Source of the DNA: an uncultured Lachnospiraceae bacterium
Lineage (GTDB): Bacteria; Bacillota; Clostridia; Lachnospirales; Lachnospiraceae
NCBI GenBank assembly: GCA_910586205.1
Contig: CAJUGD010000001.1
Coordinates: forward strand, 62,001-126,000
DNA: 64,000 nt
Direction: 5' to 3'
Shown: in pieces, positions 17,095 to 26,427 of the stretch
How the letters are laid out: each line of letters starts with the position of its first letter
Numbering within the stretch: the first letter of the stretch is position 1
Notes under the pieces: model-generated
The model's input: the letters and a program-made list of their open reading frames with translations, nothing else
Database searches by the model: none
What the model was told of the DNA's origin: nothing
Translations under genes and position numbers: made by a program

Positions 17095-18351
17095 ATGAAA
17101 AAGAGATTACTTAGCTTGTCACTGGCAGCGGCTATGGTGTTTTCCCTGGCAGGATGCCGTGGGGCAGCACCGGCAGAGAGTTCTAGTGCTGCTCCCGCAG
17201 AGACCACTACTGCAGCGGCAGCAGACGGAGCAGAGGACACTACCGCAGCGGAAGGGGATTCTGCTGAGACTGAGGCAGCAGCACCGGCAGGGAATTTTAA
17301 GATTGGTATTATTACCGGTACGGCTTCTCAGGGGGATGAGGAGATTACCCAGGCCAATAAGATGAAAGAGAAGTATGGCGACATGATCGTTACTTCTACT
17401 TATCCGGATAACTTTACCACCGAGACAGAGACTGTTATCTCCAACACAGTGGCTATGGCTTCTGACCCGGATGTAAAGGCCATTATCTGGTGCCAGGCAA
17501 TTCCGGGTACCGCGGCAGCCATTGACAAGGTTCGTGAGACTCGTCCGGACATGATCTTCATCGTTGGTACTCCTGGTGAGGATCCGGGTGTTATCAATCC
17601 TAAGGCTGACATTGTTCTTCAGGTAGATGAGCCTGGATGTGGTGTTGTGATTCCGCCTCAGGCTAAAAAGCAGGGCGCTACCACGATGATCCACTATTCA
17701 TTCCCTCGTCATATGAGCTATGCATTGATCGTTGCCCGTCACGAGAATCTGAAGAAGTACTGTGCTGAGAACGGCATCGAGCTGGTAGATGTTACTGCTC
17801 CGGATCCCACCGGCGATTCTGGTATTACCGGCGCCCAGCAGTTCATTCTGGAGGATGTGCCGCGTCAGATCGAGAAATACGGCAAGGATACCGTGTTCTT
17901 CACCACCAACTGCGGTATGCAGGAGCCGTTGATCCGTTCCGTATTTGAGAATGGCGCTATCTACAGCCTGCAGTGCTGCCCGTCTCCGTTCCATGCCTTC
18001 CCGGCTGCCTTAAACATTGACATGGCTGGCCATGAGGCTGATGTGGACTATATGATGGAGCAGCTTCAGGCAAAGGTTACAGAGGCAAACATGGGCGGAC
18101 GAGTGTCTACCTGGGGTGTTCCCTGTAACATGCTGTTCATCAGCGCAGGTGTTGAGTATGCCAAGAAGGTTCTGGAAGGCGCGACCAATGGAGAAGTTCT
18201 TAATGAAGAACTGCTTCGTTCCACCATTCAGGAGTGTGCAGAGGAGTTTACACCTGGTGCAAAGATGACTCTGGACTACTATGTGGATGACAACGGTACC
18301 GCAAAGGAGAATCATTTCCTGGTAATGTCTGATTTCGTTACATTTGAATAA
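17095..18351 (+). CDS. DUF3798 lipoprotein, ABC transporter substrate-binding
   Basis: A 418-residue lipoprotein: signal peptide ending LAGC with Cys21 as lipidation site, an Ala/Thr/Glu-rich low-complexity linker (about 22-65), then the DUF3798 fold, beginning FKIGIITGTASQGDEE. That start resembles the N-terminus of periplasmic-binding type 1 proteins. Its position before a double ATPase and two permeases of the ribose/nucleoside-type importer family makes it the binding component. The ligand is unknown. The gene is preceded by a strong promoter and structured leader and followed by an attenuator-like hairpin. Confidence 0.88.
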   Translation: MKKRLLSLSLAAAMVFSLAGCRGAAPAESSSAAPAETTTAAAADGAEDTTAAEGDSAETEAAAPAGNFKIGIITGTASQGDEEITQANKMKEKYGDMIVTSTYPDNFTTETETVISNTVAMASDPDVKAIIWCQAIPGTAAAIDKVRETRPDMIFIVGTPGEDPGVINPKADIVLQVDEPGCGVVIPPQAKKQGATTMIHYSFPRHMSYALIVARHENLKKYCAENGIELVDVTAPDPTGDSGITGAQQFILEDVPRQIEKYGKDTVFFTTNCGMQEPLIRSVFENGAIYSLQCCPSPFHAFPAALNIDMAGHEADVDYMMEQLQAKVTEANMGGRVSTWGVPCNMLFISAGVEYAKKVLEGATNGEVLNEELLRSTIQECAEEFTPGAKMTLDYYVDDNGTAKENHFLVMSDFVTFE

Positions 18352-18385
18352 TGAAAAAGACGGAATAATGTAATGGTATCTGAAG

Positions 18386-18436
18386 TTCTGCCAACGGAGT
18401 CTCCTAAGGACATTAGTTGGCAGAATTTTCTGTTTT
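18386..18436 (+). terminator. Attenuator-type hairpin after the binding-protein gene
   Basis: TTCTGCCAAC (18386-18395) pairs perfectly with GTTGGCAGAA (18416-18425), followed by TTTTCTGTTTT. It lies inside the operon, 35 bp after the lipoprotein stop and 150 bp before the ATPase. Partial termination here would give excess binding protein over membrane subunits, a common arrangement in importers. Confidence 0.65.
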
Positions 18437-18449
18437 GGTAAGGGTGCCT

Positions 18450-18476
18450 TCCGGCAGATGTTCGGCTATTGCCGGA
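18450..18476 (+). other. Second intercistronic hairpin
   Basis: TCCGGCA (18450-18456) pairs with TGCCGGA (18470-18476) around a 13-nt loop, with no T-run after it. It may stabilise the upstream mRNA end or space the two cistrons. Confidence 0.35.
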
Positions 18477-18520
18477 CAGCAGGGTATATTTTATGGAAAT
18501 CAGCGAAACTTATGTAATGC

Positions 18521-18560
18521 AGAACAAGGCACATGAAAACAGAACAAGGCACATGAAAAG
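18521..18560 (+). repeat. 20-bp tandem duplication before the ATPase start
   Basis: AGAACAAGGCACATGAAAAC (18521-18540) is repeated at once at 18541-18560 with one mismatch in the last base. Each copy has an ATG with no extended reading frame. It looks like a recent slippage duplication just upstream of the ribosome site for the ATPase. Confidence 0.85.
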
Positions 18561-18578
18561 CAGAAAGAGGTTGGTGAC

Positions 18579-20192
18579 TTGGAGAAAACGAATGAAACCT
18601 ATGTCCTGAAGATGGACGATATTGCCAAGGAATACTATGGCAACCGGGTGCTGAAGGGGGTAAAGCTTCACATCCGTCCCGGCGAGATCCATGCGCTGAT
18701 GGGGGAAAACGGCGCAGGAAAGTCTACGCTGATGAATATTCTTTTTGGAATGCCTGTTATCCACAGTACAGGCGGATTTGAGGGAACAGTAGAGGTAAAT
18801 GGGGAGCAGGTACAGATCGATACGCCGCTTAAGGCGATGGATCTGGGAATTGGAATGGTACATCAGGAATTTATGCTGATTCCTGGATTTACGGTGACAG
18901 AGAATATTAAGGTTGGGCGGGAGCTTAGTACGCCGAACCTGGTGAGTCGTTTGTTTGGACGTTCCATGGAGACTCTGGACTTTAAGGCTATGCGCAGGGA
19001 CGCTAGGAAGGCTCTTAAGACGATTGGATTGCAGATTGAGGAGTATATAAGGGTTGCCGGTCTTCCGGTGGGATATATGCAGTTTATTGAGATAGCCCGT
19101 GAGCTGGACAAGACAGGGATCCGCCTTCTGGTGCTGGATGAGCCTACGGCCGTGTTGACGGAATCAGAGGCAGAGCGGCTTTTAGAGGCAATGAGGGTGA
19201 TTTCTGCCCAGGGAATTGCAATTATTTTTATTACGCATCGCTTGGATGAGGTGATGGCAGTGGCAGATTCCATGACGATTTTGCGTGATGGAGAATTTGT
19301 TGCCAGAAAAGAAATCAAAGATACAAATGTGGTAGAGATAGCAGAGCTTATGATTGGGCGGAAGGTGGAAAAGCTGGTGGATGACGGCATTCCGGATACC
19401 CGCTCTATCCGCGAGGATCAAATCGCCGTAAGCTTAAGAGATTATAAAGTGGATATGCCTGGTGAGATGGTCAGGGGAATTGACTTAGATATCCGCAAGG
19501 GAGAGATTCTTGGGATCGGAGGTCTGGCCGGACAGGGAAAGCTGGGGATTCCCAATGGAATCATTGGTCTTTATAAGGCCACCGGTGAAGTTAAGATTAA
19601 CGGTGAAGCCCTGAACTTAGACAAGCTGGGGGATGCCCTGGATCATAAGGTTGCTTTTGTGTCTGAGGACCGGCGGGGCGTAGGGCTTTTGCTGGACGAG
19701 AGCATTGAACAGAACATTATATTTTCTGCCATGCAGACCAATGAAAGGTTTTTGAAAAAGATTGGCTGGATGAAGCTTTATGATGGGGCGGCAGCTAAAA
19801 GCCATGCCGAGGAGATGGTGAAAACCCTGGATATTCGCTGCACCGGAATCCGTCAGCCGGCAGGGGCTCTTTCCGGCGGAAACCAACAGAAGGTATGTCT
19901 GGCCAGAGCGCTGACACTGGAGCCGGATATTCTGTTTGTATCAGAGCCTACCCGCGGGATTGATATCGGAGCCAAGAAGCTGGTGCTTGAGTATCTGGCA
20001 AAGCTGAACCGGGAGCTGGGCATGACTGTGGTGATTGTATCTTCTGAGCTGATGGAGCTGCGCTCCGTGTCAGACCGGATTGCAATTATTTCCGACGGGA
20101 AGCTGGCATGTATTTTAAAGCCGGATGATTCGGATGCTGACTTTGGTCTTGCCATGTCCGGTGCATGGAAAGGAGGAGAGAAGGATGCGTAA
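18579..20192 (+). CDS. Sugar/nucleoside-type importer double ATPase
   Basis: A 537-residue protein of the RbsA/MglA type with two nucleotide-binding halves. Half one: Walker A GENGAGKST, Walker B LLVLDEPTA. Half two: degenerate P-loop region GGLAGQGKLG, signature LSGGNQQKV and Walker B LFVSEPTRGID. The second half's weak P-loop is normal for this family. TTG 18579 is the chosen start, with AGAGG 8 nt upstream. Its end overlaps the first permease gene by 8 bp. It energises import of the DUF3798-bound ligand. Confidence 0.92.
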   Translation: MEKTNETYVLKMDDIAKEYYGNRVLKGVKLHIRPGEIHALMGENGAGKSTLMNILFGMPVIHSTGGFEGTVEVNGEQVQIDTPLKAMDLGIGMVHQEFMLIPGFTVTENIKVGRELSTPNLVSRLFGRSMETLDFKAMRRDARKALKTIGLQIEEYIRVAGLPVGYMQFIEIARELDKTGIRLLVLDEPTAVLTESEAERLLEAMRVISAQGIAIIFITHRLDEVMAVADSMTILRDGEFVARKEIKDTNVVEIAELMIGRKVEKLVDDGIPDTRSIREDQIAVSLRDYKVDMPGEMVRGIDLDIRKGEILGIGGLAGQGKLGIPNGIIGLYKATGEVKINGEALNLDKLGDALDHKVAFVSEDRRGVGLLLDESIEQNIIFSAMQTNERFLKKIGWMKLYDGAAAKSHAEEMVKTLDIRCTGIRQPAGALSGGNQQKVCLARALTLEPDILFVSEPTRGIDIGAKKLVLEYLAKLNRELGMTVVIVSSELMELRSVSDRIAIISDGKLACILKPDDSDADFGLAMSGAWKGGEKDA

Positions 20193-21276
20193 TCCATTTA
20201 AGCCTTTGGTGGAGAAGTTCGGGCTGCCTCGTGTAATCATTGTATCATTCTTTCTGTTCCTGGTAGCAGCGGCAGGCGGCTTCCATATGAACCTGATGCA
20301 GCTTCTCAGTGACTGCCTCAGACGGTGGGGTATGTTCGGTATTCTGGCTTTGGCCATGGTGCCGGCAGTACAGTGCGGCATTGGACTGAATTTTGGTATT
20401 TCCATGGGAATTGTAGGCGGCTTGTTAGGCGGCTTGATCGTGATTCAGCTCCAGATTGCAAAGAATCCGTCTCTGGTGGCAATCCATCCTATGTTTGCCA
20501 TGTGGGTGGCTGTTCTGGCAGCGATTTTGATCGGAGTGGCGCTGGCTACTGGTATTGGCTATCTCTATGGCCTGCTTTTAAACCGGGTAAAGGGATCAGA
20601 GATGACAGTGACCACCTATGTGGGATTTTCCATTATTGCTTTTATGAACATGTTATGGATGCTGATGCCTTTTACGGATGGAGAGCTGATCTGGCCCAAT
20701 GCGGGAAAGGGGCTGAGAAACACGATTTCTCTGGCATCTTCCTTCAGCAATGTTATGAACAATACCCTGGCTTTTAAAATCGGGAACCTGACTGTTCCTA
20801 CAGGACTTCTCTTGTTCTTTTTCCTGATGTGCTTTTTGGTATGGCTGTTTATGCGTTCCAAGACAGGGATTGCCATGAGCGCAGCCGGCGCGAATCCTAT
20901 GTTTGCCAAGGCGGCCGGGATTAATGTGAACAAGATGCGTCTGATTGGCACCACCTTGTCTACAGTCTTAGCGGCTGTGGGGATTTTGGTATATGCTCAG
21001 GGCTTTGGCTTTATGCAGCTTTACAATGGCCCCATGATGATGGGCTTTACGTCTGTGGCAGCAGTGCTGATCGGCGGAGCCAGCCCGAAAAGAGCCAGGA
21101 TACCTCATGTGCTGATCGGTACATTTTTATTTCAGGGGATTTTGGCTTTGGGTCTTCCGGTGGCAAACCAGTTTATTCCGGAGAGCAACCTGTCAGAAGT
21201 TGCGCGTCTGATTATCTCCAACGGCATTATTATTTATGCGCTCAGTCAGGTGAAAGGAGGCAGCGGACGTGAATAA
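20185..21276 (+). CDS. Importer permease 1 (BPD_transp_2 family)
   Basis: A 363-residue permease with about nine membrane helices; the segments GMFGILALAMVPAVQCGIG and GIAMSAAGANPMFAKAAGI are typical of the ribose/branched-chain amino acid permease fold. ATG 20185 is used, with AGGAGGAG 6 nt upstream, rather than the upstream in-frame ATG at 20125, which lies deep in the ATPase gene. It ends in an 8-bp overlap with the second permease. The two permeases are expected to form a heterodimer. Confidence 0.9.
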   Translation: MRNPFKPLVEKFGLPRVIIVSFFLFLVAAAGGFHMNLMQLLSDCLRRWGMFGILALAMVPAVQCGIGLNFGISMGIVGGLLGGLIVIQLQIAKNPSLVAIHPMFAMWVAVLAAILIGVALATGIGYLYGLLLNRVKGSEMTVTTYVGFSIIAFMNMLWMLMPFTDGELIWPNAGKGLRNTISLASSFSNVMNNTLAFKIGNLTVPTGLLLFFFLMCFLVWLFMRSKTGIAMSAAGANPMFAKAAGINVNKMRLIGTTLSTVLAAVGILVYAQGFGFMQLYNGPMMMGFTSVAAVLIGGASPKRARIPHVLIGTFLFQGILALGLPVANQFIPESNLSEVARLIISNGIIIYALSQVKGGSGRE

Positions 21277-22768
21277 AAAAGCAACAGATTTTATTGTTCA
21301 TAATATGGTGGTAATCCTGTTTGTGATCTTGTGTGTGCTGGCAACATTTTTCTCTAAGCAGCCGCTGACTTTTGTGGTTTCGGAGCTTTTTACCAGGATT
21401 GCCCGTAATTCCTTTATTGTATTGTCTCTGATCATCCCGGTTATTGCCGGAATGGGGTTGAATTTCGGTATTGTTATCGGCGCGATGGCAGCCCAGCTTG
21501 CCATCTTTCTGACCACTTACTGGGGATTTACCGGTATATCAGGATTTTTGCTCACAGCGGCATTGGCCACACCCTTTGCAGTGTTTTTCGGCTTTTTGGT
21601 GGGAAAGCTGTTTAACTATATGAAGGGCAATGAGATGATCGGCGGCCTGGTGCTGGGATATTTTGCAGACGGTATTTATCAGCTTGTATTTCTGTTTATC
21701 TTTGGCGGCGTGATTAAGATGAACAATCCCACTCTTATGATTCCCACAGGAATCGGGGTGAAGAATACCATTGATCTTAAGGATACCGTAAAGTATGCGC
21801 TGGATACGGTTCCCATGCTGACCATTGTGGAGATCGGATTTTATGTGGTATTAATAGTTTTAGCAGGATCAGCAGCCTTTAAGATAGCCAAAAAGCAAGC
21901 TGTGGACTGGAAGGCAGTCATAGCAAAGGCTGCGGCAGCCGCGGTCATTTATGCTTTGACCTTTATTGGTCCGGTGGAGCAGTTTTTGTCGGCAGATCGT
22001 CTTCTGCTTTTGTCGGCAGTGGAACTGTGGTGCCTGGCTACGGTTCTGTGGCAGTTGTATGGCTTTGTGAAATGGAAGCTGCAGACAAGAAACGGCGGGG
22101 AGGAAGCCGGGCCCAATTCGTTTAAGCCTGTGAAGGCTGCTGTCAATGTGATACTTGCTGCCCTGGTTTACGGACTGACTTATGTACCTTTTATATACAA
22201 TGTACTGCTGGTGGTGCGGCTTCCGGTGCTGACTTATCTTTGTATCGGCGCTCTCTGCTGCTTTAACAATATTCTTCTTAAGACCCGTTTGGGACAGGAT
22301 ATGAGGACCGTGGGCCAGAGCCGTACAGTGGCCAATGCAGCAGGAATCAATGTGGATCGGACTCGTATCATTGCCATGATCTTTTCCACGGTTCTGGCAA
22401 GCTGGGGACAGCTTATTTTTCTGCAGAATGTGGGAACTATCTCTACCTACGGGGCACATACCCAGGTGGGACAGTTTGCCATTGCAGCTCTTTTGGTAGG
22501 CGGCGCTTCTGTGCAGAAGGCTACCAACAAGCAGGCTCTTTTGGGAATTGTTTTGTTCCATACTTTGTTTATCGTATCGCCTTTGGCCGGCAAGGAGCTG
22601 TTCGGTGATCCGGTGATCGGTGAGTATTTCCGGGTGTTTGTATCCTATGGAGTTATTGCCCTGGCTCTTGCCATGCATGCATGGAAGAAGCCAGAAAAGG
22701 CGAAAGCAGAGGTAACGGGAAAGGATGATTCCAAAAGCTCCGGCAGGGAACAGGCTAAGACCGCATAA
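21269..22768 (+). CDS. Importer permease 2 (BPD_transp_2 family)
   Basis: A 499-residue permease, longer than its partner. The extra length comes from a central insertion (about residues 205-300) with added hydrophobic and charged segments. It shares the GMGLNFGIVIGAMAAQLAIF helix and the RTVGQSRTVANAAGINV coupling loop with permease 1. The GTG start has AAAGGAGG about 8 nt upstream. Last gene of the importer operon, followed by a perfect terminator hairpin. Confidence 0.9.
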   Translation: MNKKATDFIVHNMVVILFVILCVLATFFSKQPLTFVVSELFTRIARNSFIVLSLIIPVIAGMGLNFGIVIGAMAAQLAIFLTTYWGFTGISGFLLTAALATPFAVFFGFLVGKLFNYMKGNEMIGGLVLGYFADGIYQLVFLFIFGGVIKMNNPTLMIPTGIGVKNTIDLKDTVKYALDTVPMLTIVEIGFYVVLIVLAGSAAFKIAKKQAVDWKAVIAKAAAAAVIYALTFIGPVEQFLSADRLLLLSAVELWCLATVLWQLYGFVKWKLQTRNGGEEAGPNSFKPVKAAVNVILAALVYGLTYVPFIYNVLLVVRLPVLTYLCIGALCCFNNILLKTRLGQDMRTVGQSRTVANAAGINVDRTRIIAMIFSTVLASWGQLIFLQNVGTISTYGAHTQVGQFAIAALLVGGASVQKATNKQALLGIVLFHTLFIVSPLAGKELFGDPVIGEYFRVFVSYGVIALALAMHAWKKPEKAKAEVTGKDDSKSSGREQAKTA

Positions 22769-22782
22769 AACTTAAAAAGAAG

Positions 22783-22814
22783 GACGGCAGTCTCCCGGAG
22801 ACTGCCGTCTTTTT
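22783..22814. terminator. Bidirectional terminator
   Basis: GACGGCAGTCTC (22783-22794) and GAGACTGCCGTC (22798-22809) form a perfect 12-bp stem with loop CCG. TTTTTC follows on the plus strand; an A-rich run (AAAAAGAAG) precedes it, giving a U-run on the minus strand. It serves the importer operon and the convergent EAL gene. Confidence 0.93.
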
Positions 22815-22828
22815 CTTTAAGATTTGTA

Positions 22829-25741
22829 TTATTTGATTTCATGGGACAGCCGGTTTTCAAATTCTGTTTCCGGTACAGGTCTGGAGTAGCGGTAGCCTTG
22901 TGCCACACGGGCGCCGATTTCCCGCATGAGGTCTACATCAGCATCTGTCTCAACTCCTTCACACACAATCTGAGCGCCTAAATTGCCGGCTAAATCCACA
23001 ATGCTTTTCATGATCTTTACCTGACGATCACGGTCTTCCTGATTCAGCAAAAAGGAACGGTCCAGTTTGATGACGGAGGCTGGTATTTTTTCAATGACGC
23101 CCAGAGAGGAATATCCTGATCCAAAGTCGTCAATGGAGAGACGGATGCCCCGCCTATGCAGATCCTCCAAGGTCTGTTCTGCTGTTTTGGCTTCCATTTC
23201 TTCCACGACCATGGTCTCTGTGATCTCAACCTCAACCAGCTCTTTCGGAATCTGGTATTCGTTCAGAACATTCTCAAAACGCTGGGCAAAATCAGGCTTG
23301 ATAAAATGCAGTCTGGAGAAATTGCAGGAAATGGTCACAACAGCCTCCCCCTGATCCAATCTCCGGCGAAGCATTTTGCAGACACACCGAAGGATAAAAA
23401 AGTCAATTTCCGTGATTCTTCCGGTTTGTTCATAATAAGGGACAAAAAAGCCGGGGGAAATGACTTTGCCTGGGGCTGTAGGATCAATATACCGCACAAG
23501 CGCTTCTGCCCCGACAATCTTTTCTGTAAGGACATCAATCTTAGCTTGATAGTATGCTATAAAGTTTTTTTCAATGTCTACAGAATCTAACATTCTTTCC
23601 TTTTCATGGCGTTCCCTTATGGTATTTTCAAGGGAAGAATCATAGACCATGATGCTTTCCGTGCTGCGGTCTTTGGCATATTCAATCGCCTGACTGGCGC
23701 AGACAACCGCTTCACGCAGGTCGTGCTTGTCAAACGGAATATAATAAACGCCGATCTGAAGACTTATATGGTTTCCTGTGTCAAGGAAGACTTGTTCTTT
23801 AACGGAATGCTCAATTTCCTTAAGGCGTTCTACAATATTTCCGTTTTCAGGTGATAAAAGAAGTGCAAAGTGATCCCCGTCTGCCCGGGCACAAATTTCT
23901 GTTTTTTCATTGACCATGCGGCATAAGGTGTCTGCAACGGAGCGCAGAAGTTTTTGACCATTGTTCCATCCATAGACGACCTTATAGTTTTGAAACTGGG
24001 CTATGTTTATATAGACAACGGCATATTGGAGCTTTGAACGTTCCGAGGGAAGCAGATTTTCCCCTTGATAGATAAGATAATTTAAATTTCCAGTGTTAAG
24101 CTCCACATCCTTATACATCAGCTTTTGTATTTTCATTGTATCCCGGACTATATGTACAGCTACAAGAATAATAACAATGATAAGCAGAAACAAGGCAGCT
24201 ATAATGGCAGCGCTGTGGTTTTGAATAAATTGCCCCATGCTGGCCAGGGAGTGGACATTGCGTTCCAACATATAATCATTGACTGCCCTGGCATCTACAG
24301 AGAGAAGGGTTTTATTTAAGATACCTGCAAGGAGATAATCATCGCTTCTTACTGCCATGGACAGGCCATGCTGTCCGCTGAGTACGCTTTTGATCTCCAG
24401 ATCATAATACCGGAGCTGGGCGCTGAGAAGATATTCTGCCAGATAACCATCGCACAGTGCGGCGTCAGCCTTTTTATTCTTTACCATATCCAGGCTTTCC
24501 TCCTGGTTATTGCAAATGAGAAGGGCAGTTGTCTCCAAATCAATCACATTGTCAGCTTCCGAGGCCAGATGCGCAACAAGGGCCAGCTTATTGATAGAAT
24601 TTAAGTCTTTGCTGTCCTGCATAATGAGAACCATGGGAACCTGGGCATAGTCTTTCATTTTGACAAGATGGAAAGGATCCAGTTCTTTCTCTGTATGCGG
24701 GCAGTTGGAGAGAATATCAATGACGCCGTTTGTTAAAGCCTCATGGGCTTTTTGAGGGGTTTCAAACTCTTGCCAGGAAAGAGACAGCCCGGATACGGCC
24801 GCAGCTCCTTCCAACAGATCTCTTGTCAGTCCTTTGCATTCACCGTTTTCTGTATAGAGAAAGGGGTAATATTTGTCAAAATATCCTACCTTGACTTGGT
24901 TGGCCTCAGAAATATACTTTTTCTCGTCTGTTGTAAAAACAATGGTTTTGTCCAGACGGCTTTGGTAAAATTCGTTCATAAGCCTGGTTTCCAGGCTTGG
25001 GTCGTTCATTTTTAAGTCAGCAATGGCCTGGTTTAATTCCCGCATAACATCATCATTGCCCGGATAAGTGAGATAATAAAATGGCCTGGGTGCAAAACGC
25101 CCGATAAGCCGCTGGCCGTCCTGGATCTCCATAAAGGTATGAACCATGGCGTCTATCTCGCCTTTCTTTAATCCTTCCTGAAGTTTTGCGGTAGAGTCAT
25201 AGGTTTTGACTTTGGGGGAACGGATTCCGTTGTCAGATAAGTAAGTGAAGAACTCGTTTTTGCGCACATAGGTTCTGACCATTCCAAAGGTAATTCCCTT
25301 CATGGCTTCAAAATCTTCATAGGCAATCATACTGCCGGGATCCGTAGCAATAATGCCAAAGGTATAACCGCTGGAAAGGTCGGCATATTGATAGACAGCG
25401 GCCCGGTCGGAAGAATATTGAGCGCTTCCTACCAGATCCGCCTTTTTTTCAGATACAAGCCGGAGCGCTTCGTCCCAGCTCTGACATTCCACGTATTGGA
25501 TTTCCCAGTTGGCATACCGGCAAAGTTCGTCTAAGTATTCTACGTCCATACCAGTATATTTACCATCTGCTCCTTTTTCGTTGTACCCGCTCATGGGGAA
25601 GAAAGCAACTTTGACCGTTCGCTTGCCTTTGGCATAGACAGTGTCAGGAGCAATGCCTTCTAACATACTTAGCGCCAGCATAAAAATCAAAAGATAAACT
25701 GGCCATTTTACAGGTCTTTTGTTTTTCATACCTTCATACAC
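22829..25741 (-). CDS. Membrane receptor: two SBP_bac_3 domains, degenerate GGDEF, EAL
   Basis: A 970-residue c-di-GMP signalling protein. Order: signal/anchor (about 13-35), two type 3 solute-binding domains outside the cell (about 40-275 and 285-505), a membrane helix (about 511-533), GGDEF and EAL. The GGDEF site reads RADGDHF near residue 620, so cyclase activity is unlikely. The EAL domain keeps EAL near 748, the ITET glutamate, IDDFGSGYSSL, KLDRSF and CEGVET, so it should hydrolyse c-di-GMP. External ligands, probably amino acids, may control it. An internal ATG at 25729 (MKNKRP) is an equally plausible start. Confidence 0.93.
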   Translation of the reverse strand: MYEGMKNKRPVKWPVYLLIFMLALSMLEGIAPDTVYAKGKRTVKVAFFPMSGYNEKGADGKYTGMDVEYLDELCRYANWEIQYVECQSWDEALRLVSEKKADLVGSAQYSSDRAAVYQYADLSSGYTFGIIATDPGSMIAYEDFEAMKGITFGMVRTYVRKNEFFTYLSDNGIRSPKVKTYDSTAKLQEGLKKGEIDAMVHTFMEIQDGQRLIGRFAPRPFYYLTYPGNDDVMRELNQAIADLKMNDPSLETRLMNEFYQSRLDKTIVFTTDEKKYISEANQVKVGYFDKYYPFLYTENGECKGLTRDLLEGAAAVSGLSLSWQEFETPQKAHEALTNGVIDILSNCPHTEKELDPFHLVKMKDYAQVPMVLIMQDSKDLNSINKLALVAHLASEADNVIDLETTALLICNNQEESLDMVKNKKADAALCDGYLAEYLLSAQLRYYDLEIKSVLSGQHGLSMAVRSDDYLLAGILNKTLLSVDARAVNDYMLERNVHSLASMGQFIQNHSAAIIAALFLLIIVIILVAVHIVRDTMKIQKLMYKDVELNTGNLNYLIYQGENLLPSERSKLQYAVVYINIAQFQNYKVVYGWNNGQKLLRSVADTLCRMVNEKTEICARADGDHFALLLSPENGNIVERLKEIEHSVKEQVFLDTGNHISLQIGVYYIPFDKHDLREAVVCASQAIEYAKDRSTESIMVYDSSLENTIRERHEKERMLDSVDIEKNFIAYYQAKIDVLTEKIVGAEALVRYIDPTAPGKVISPGFFVPYYEQTGRITEIDFFILRCVCKMLRRRLDQGEAVVTISCNFSRLHFIKPDFAQRFENVLNEYQIPKELVEVEITETMVVEEMEAKTAEQTLEDLHRRGIRLSIDDFGSGYSSLGVIEKIPASVIKLDRSFLLNQEDRDRQVKIMKSIVDLAGNLGAQIVCEGVETDADVDLMREIGARVAQGYRYSRPVPETEFENRLSHEIK

Positions 25742-25896
25742 CCTTTCACATACAGTCCCTACCTGTATATATGATATTGCCAGATTTTAGAAACAGCCTG
25801 GCTTTCCTTTCTATTGTACCAAATTACTGGCTTAATAGCTAGAATTTTTTGGAAGATTGGGAAATTTAACCAAAGAGAAGGTTAGAGAAGAAATCC

Positions 25897-25925
25897 TTGC
25901 ATAACCAGGGGAAAAAGGGTAAAAT
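25897..25925 (+). promoter_or_regulatory. Sigma-A promoter of the HIT/LRR genes
   Basis: TTGCAT (25897-25902), 17-nt spacer, TAAAAT (25920-25925). The expected start near 25932 gives a 47-nt leader for the HIT gene. Confidence 0.65.
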
Positions 25926-25978
25926 AAAGGAATACAGGCGCAAGAAGTAATATCAAAGAAAGAGAGGGTATATCAGAA

Positions 25979-26398
25979 ATGAAAGATGTAAATTGTGCAT
26001 ATTGCATGCAGGGGGAGCTGGCGGCTAAGTTTGCATATCCGATTTGCAGGATGGATACAGGGTTTTTGTATGTGTTCAAGGAGCAGAGCCATCCGGGGCG
26101 GCTGATTCTTGCCCATGATAGGCATATCAGCGAAATGATTGAACTGACAGACGAGGAGCGGAACGCATTTTTTGCTGATGTGGCGAAGGCAGCCCGGGCG
26201 ATTCACAAGGTGTTTAAGCCAAATAAGGTCAATTATGGGGCATATGGAGATACAGGCTGTCATCTGCATATGCATTTGGTGCCCAAGTATGAGGGCGGCC
26301 CGGAGTGGGGCGGTGTATTTGAGATGAATCCGGGAAAAGTGCTTCTGACAGACCAGGAATATGAGGAGATCGCAGAGAAGATCCGGCAGGCGCTGTAG
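25979..26398 (+). CDS. HIT family nucleotide-binding protein
   Basis: A 139-residue histidine-triad protein. The active site HLHMHLVP has His95, His97 and His99; the N-terminal CxxC (CAYC) is typical of zinc-containing HIT hydrolases of the Hint/Fhit type. It likely hydrolyses a nucleotide phosphoramidate or dinucleotide in the cytosol; the substrate cannot be told from sequence. It has its own promoter and is followed 29 bp later by the LRR gene. Confidence 0.92.
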   Translation: MKDVNCAYCMQGELAAKFAYPICRMDTGFLYVFKEQSHPGRLILAHDRHISEMIELTDEERNAFFADVAKAARAIHKVFKPNKVNYGAYGDTGCHLHMHLVPKYEGGPEWGGVFEMNPGKVLLTDQEYEEIAEKIRQAL

Positions 26399-26427
26399 GA
26401 TAAGACGGCAGCCAGGAAGAGGTCTTT

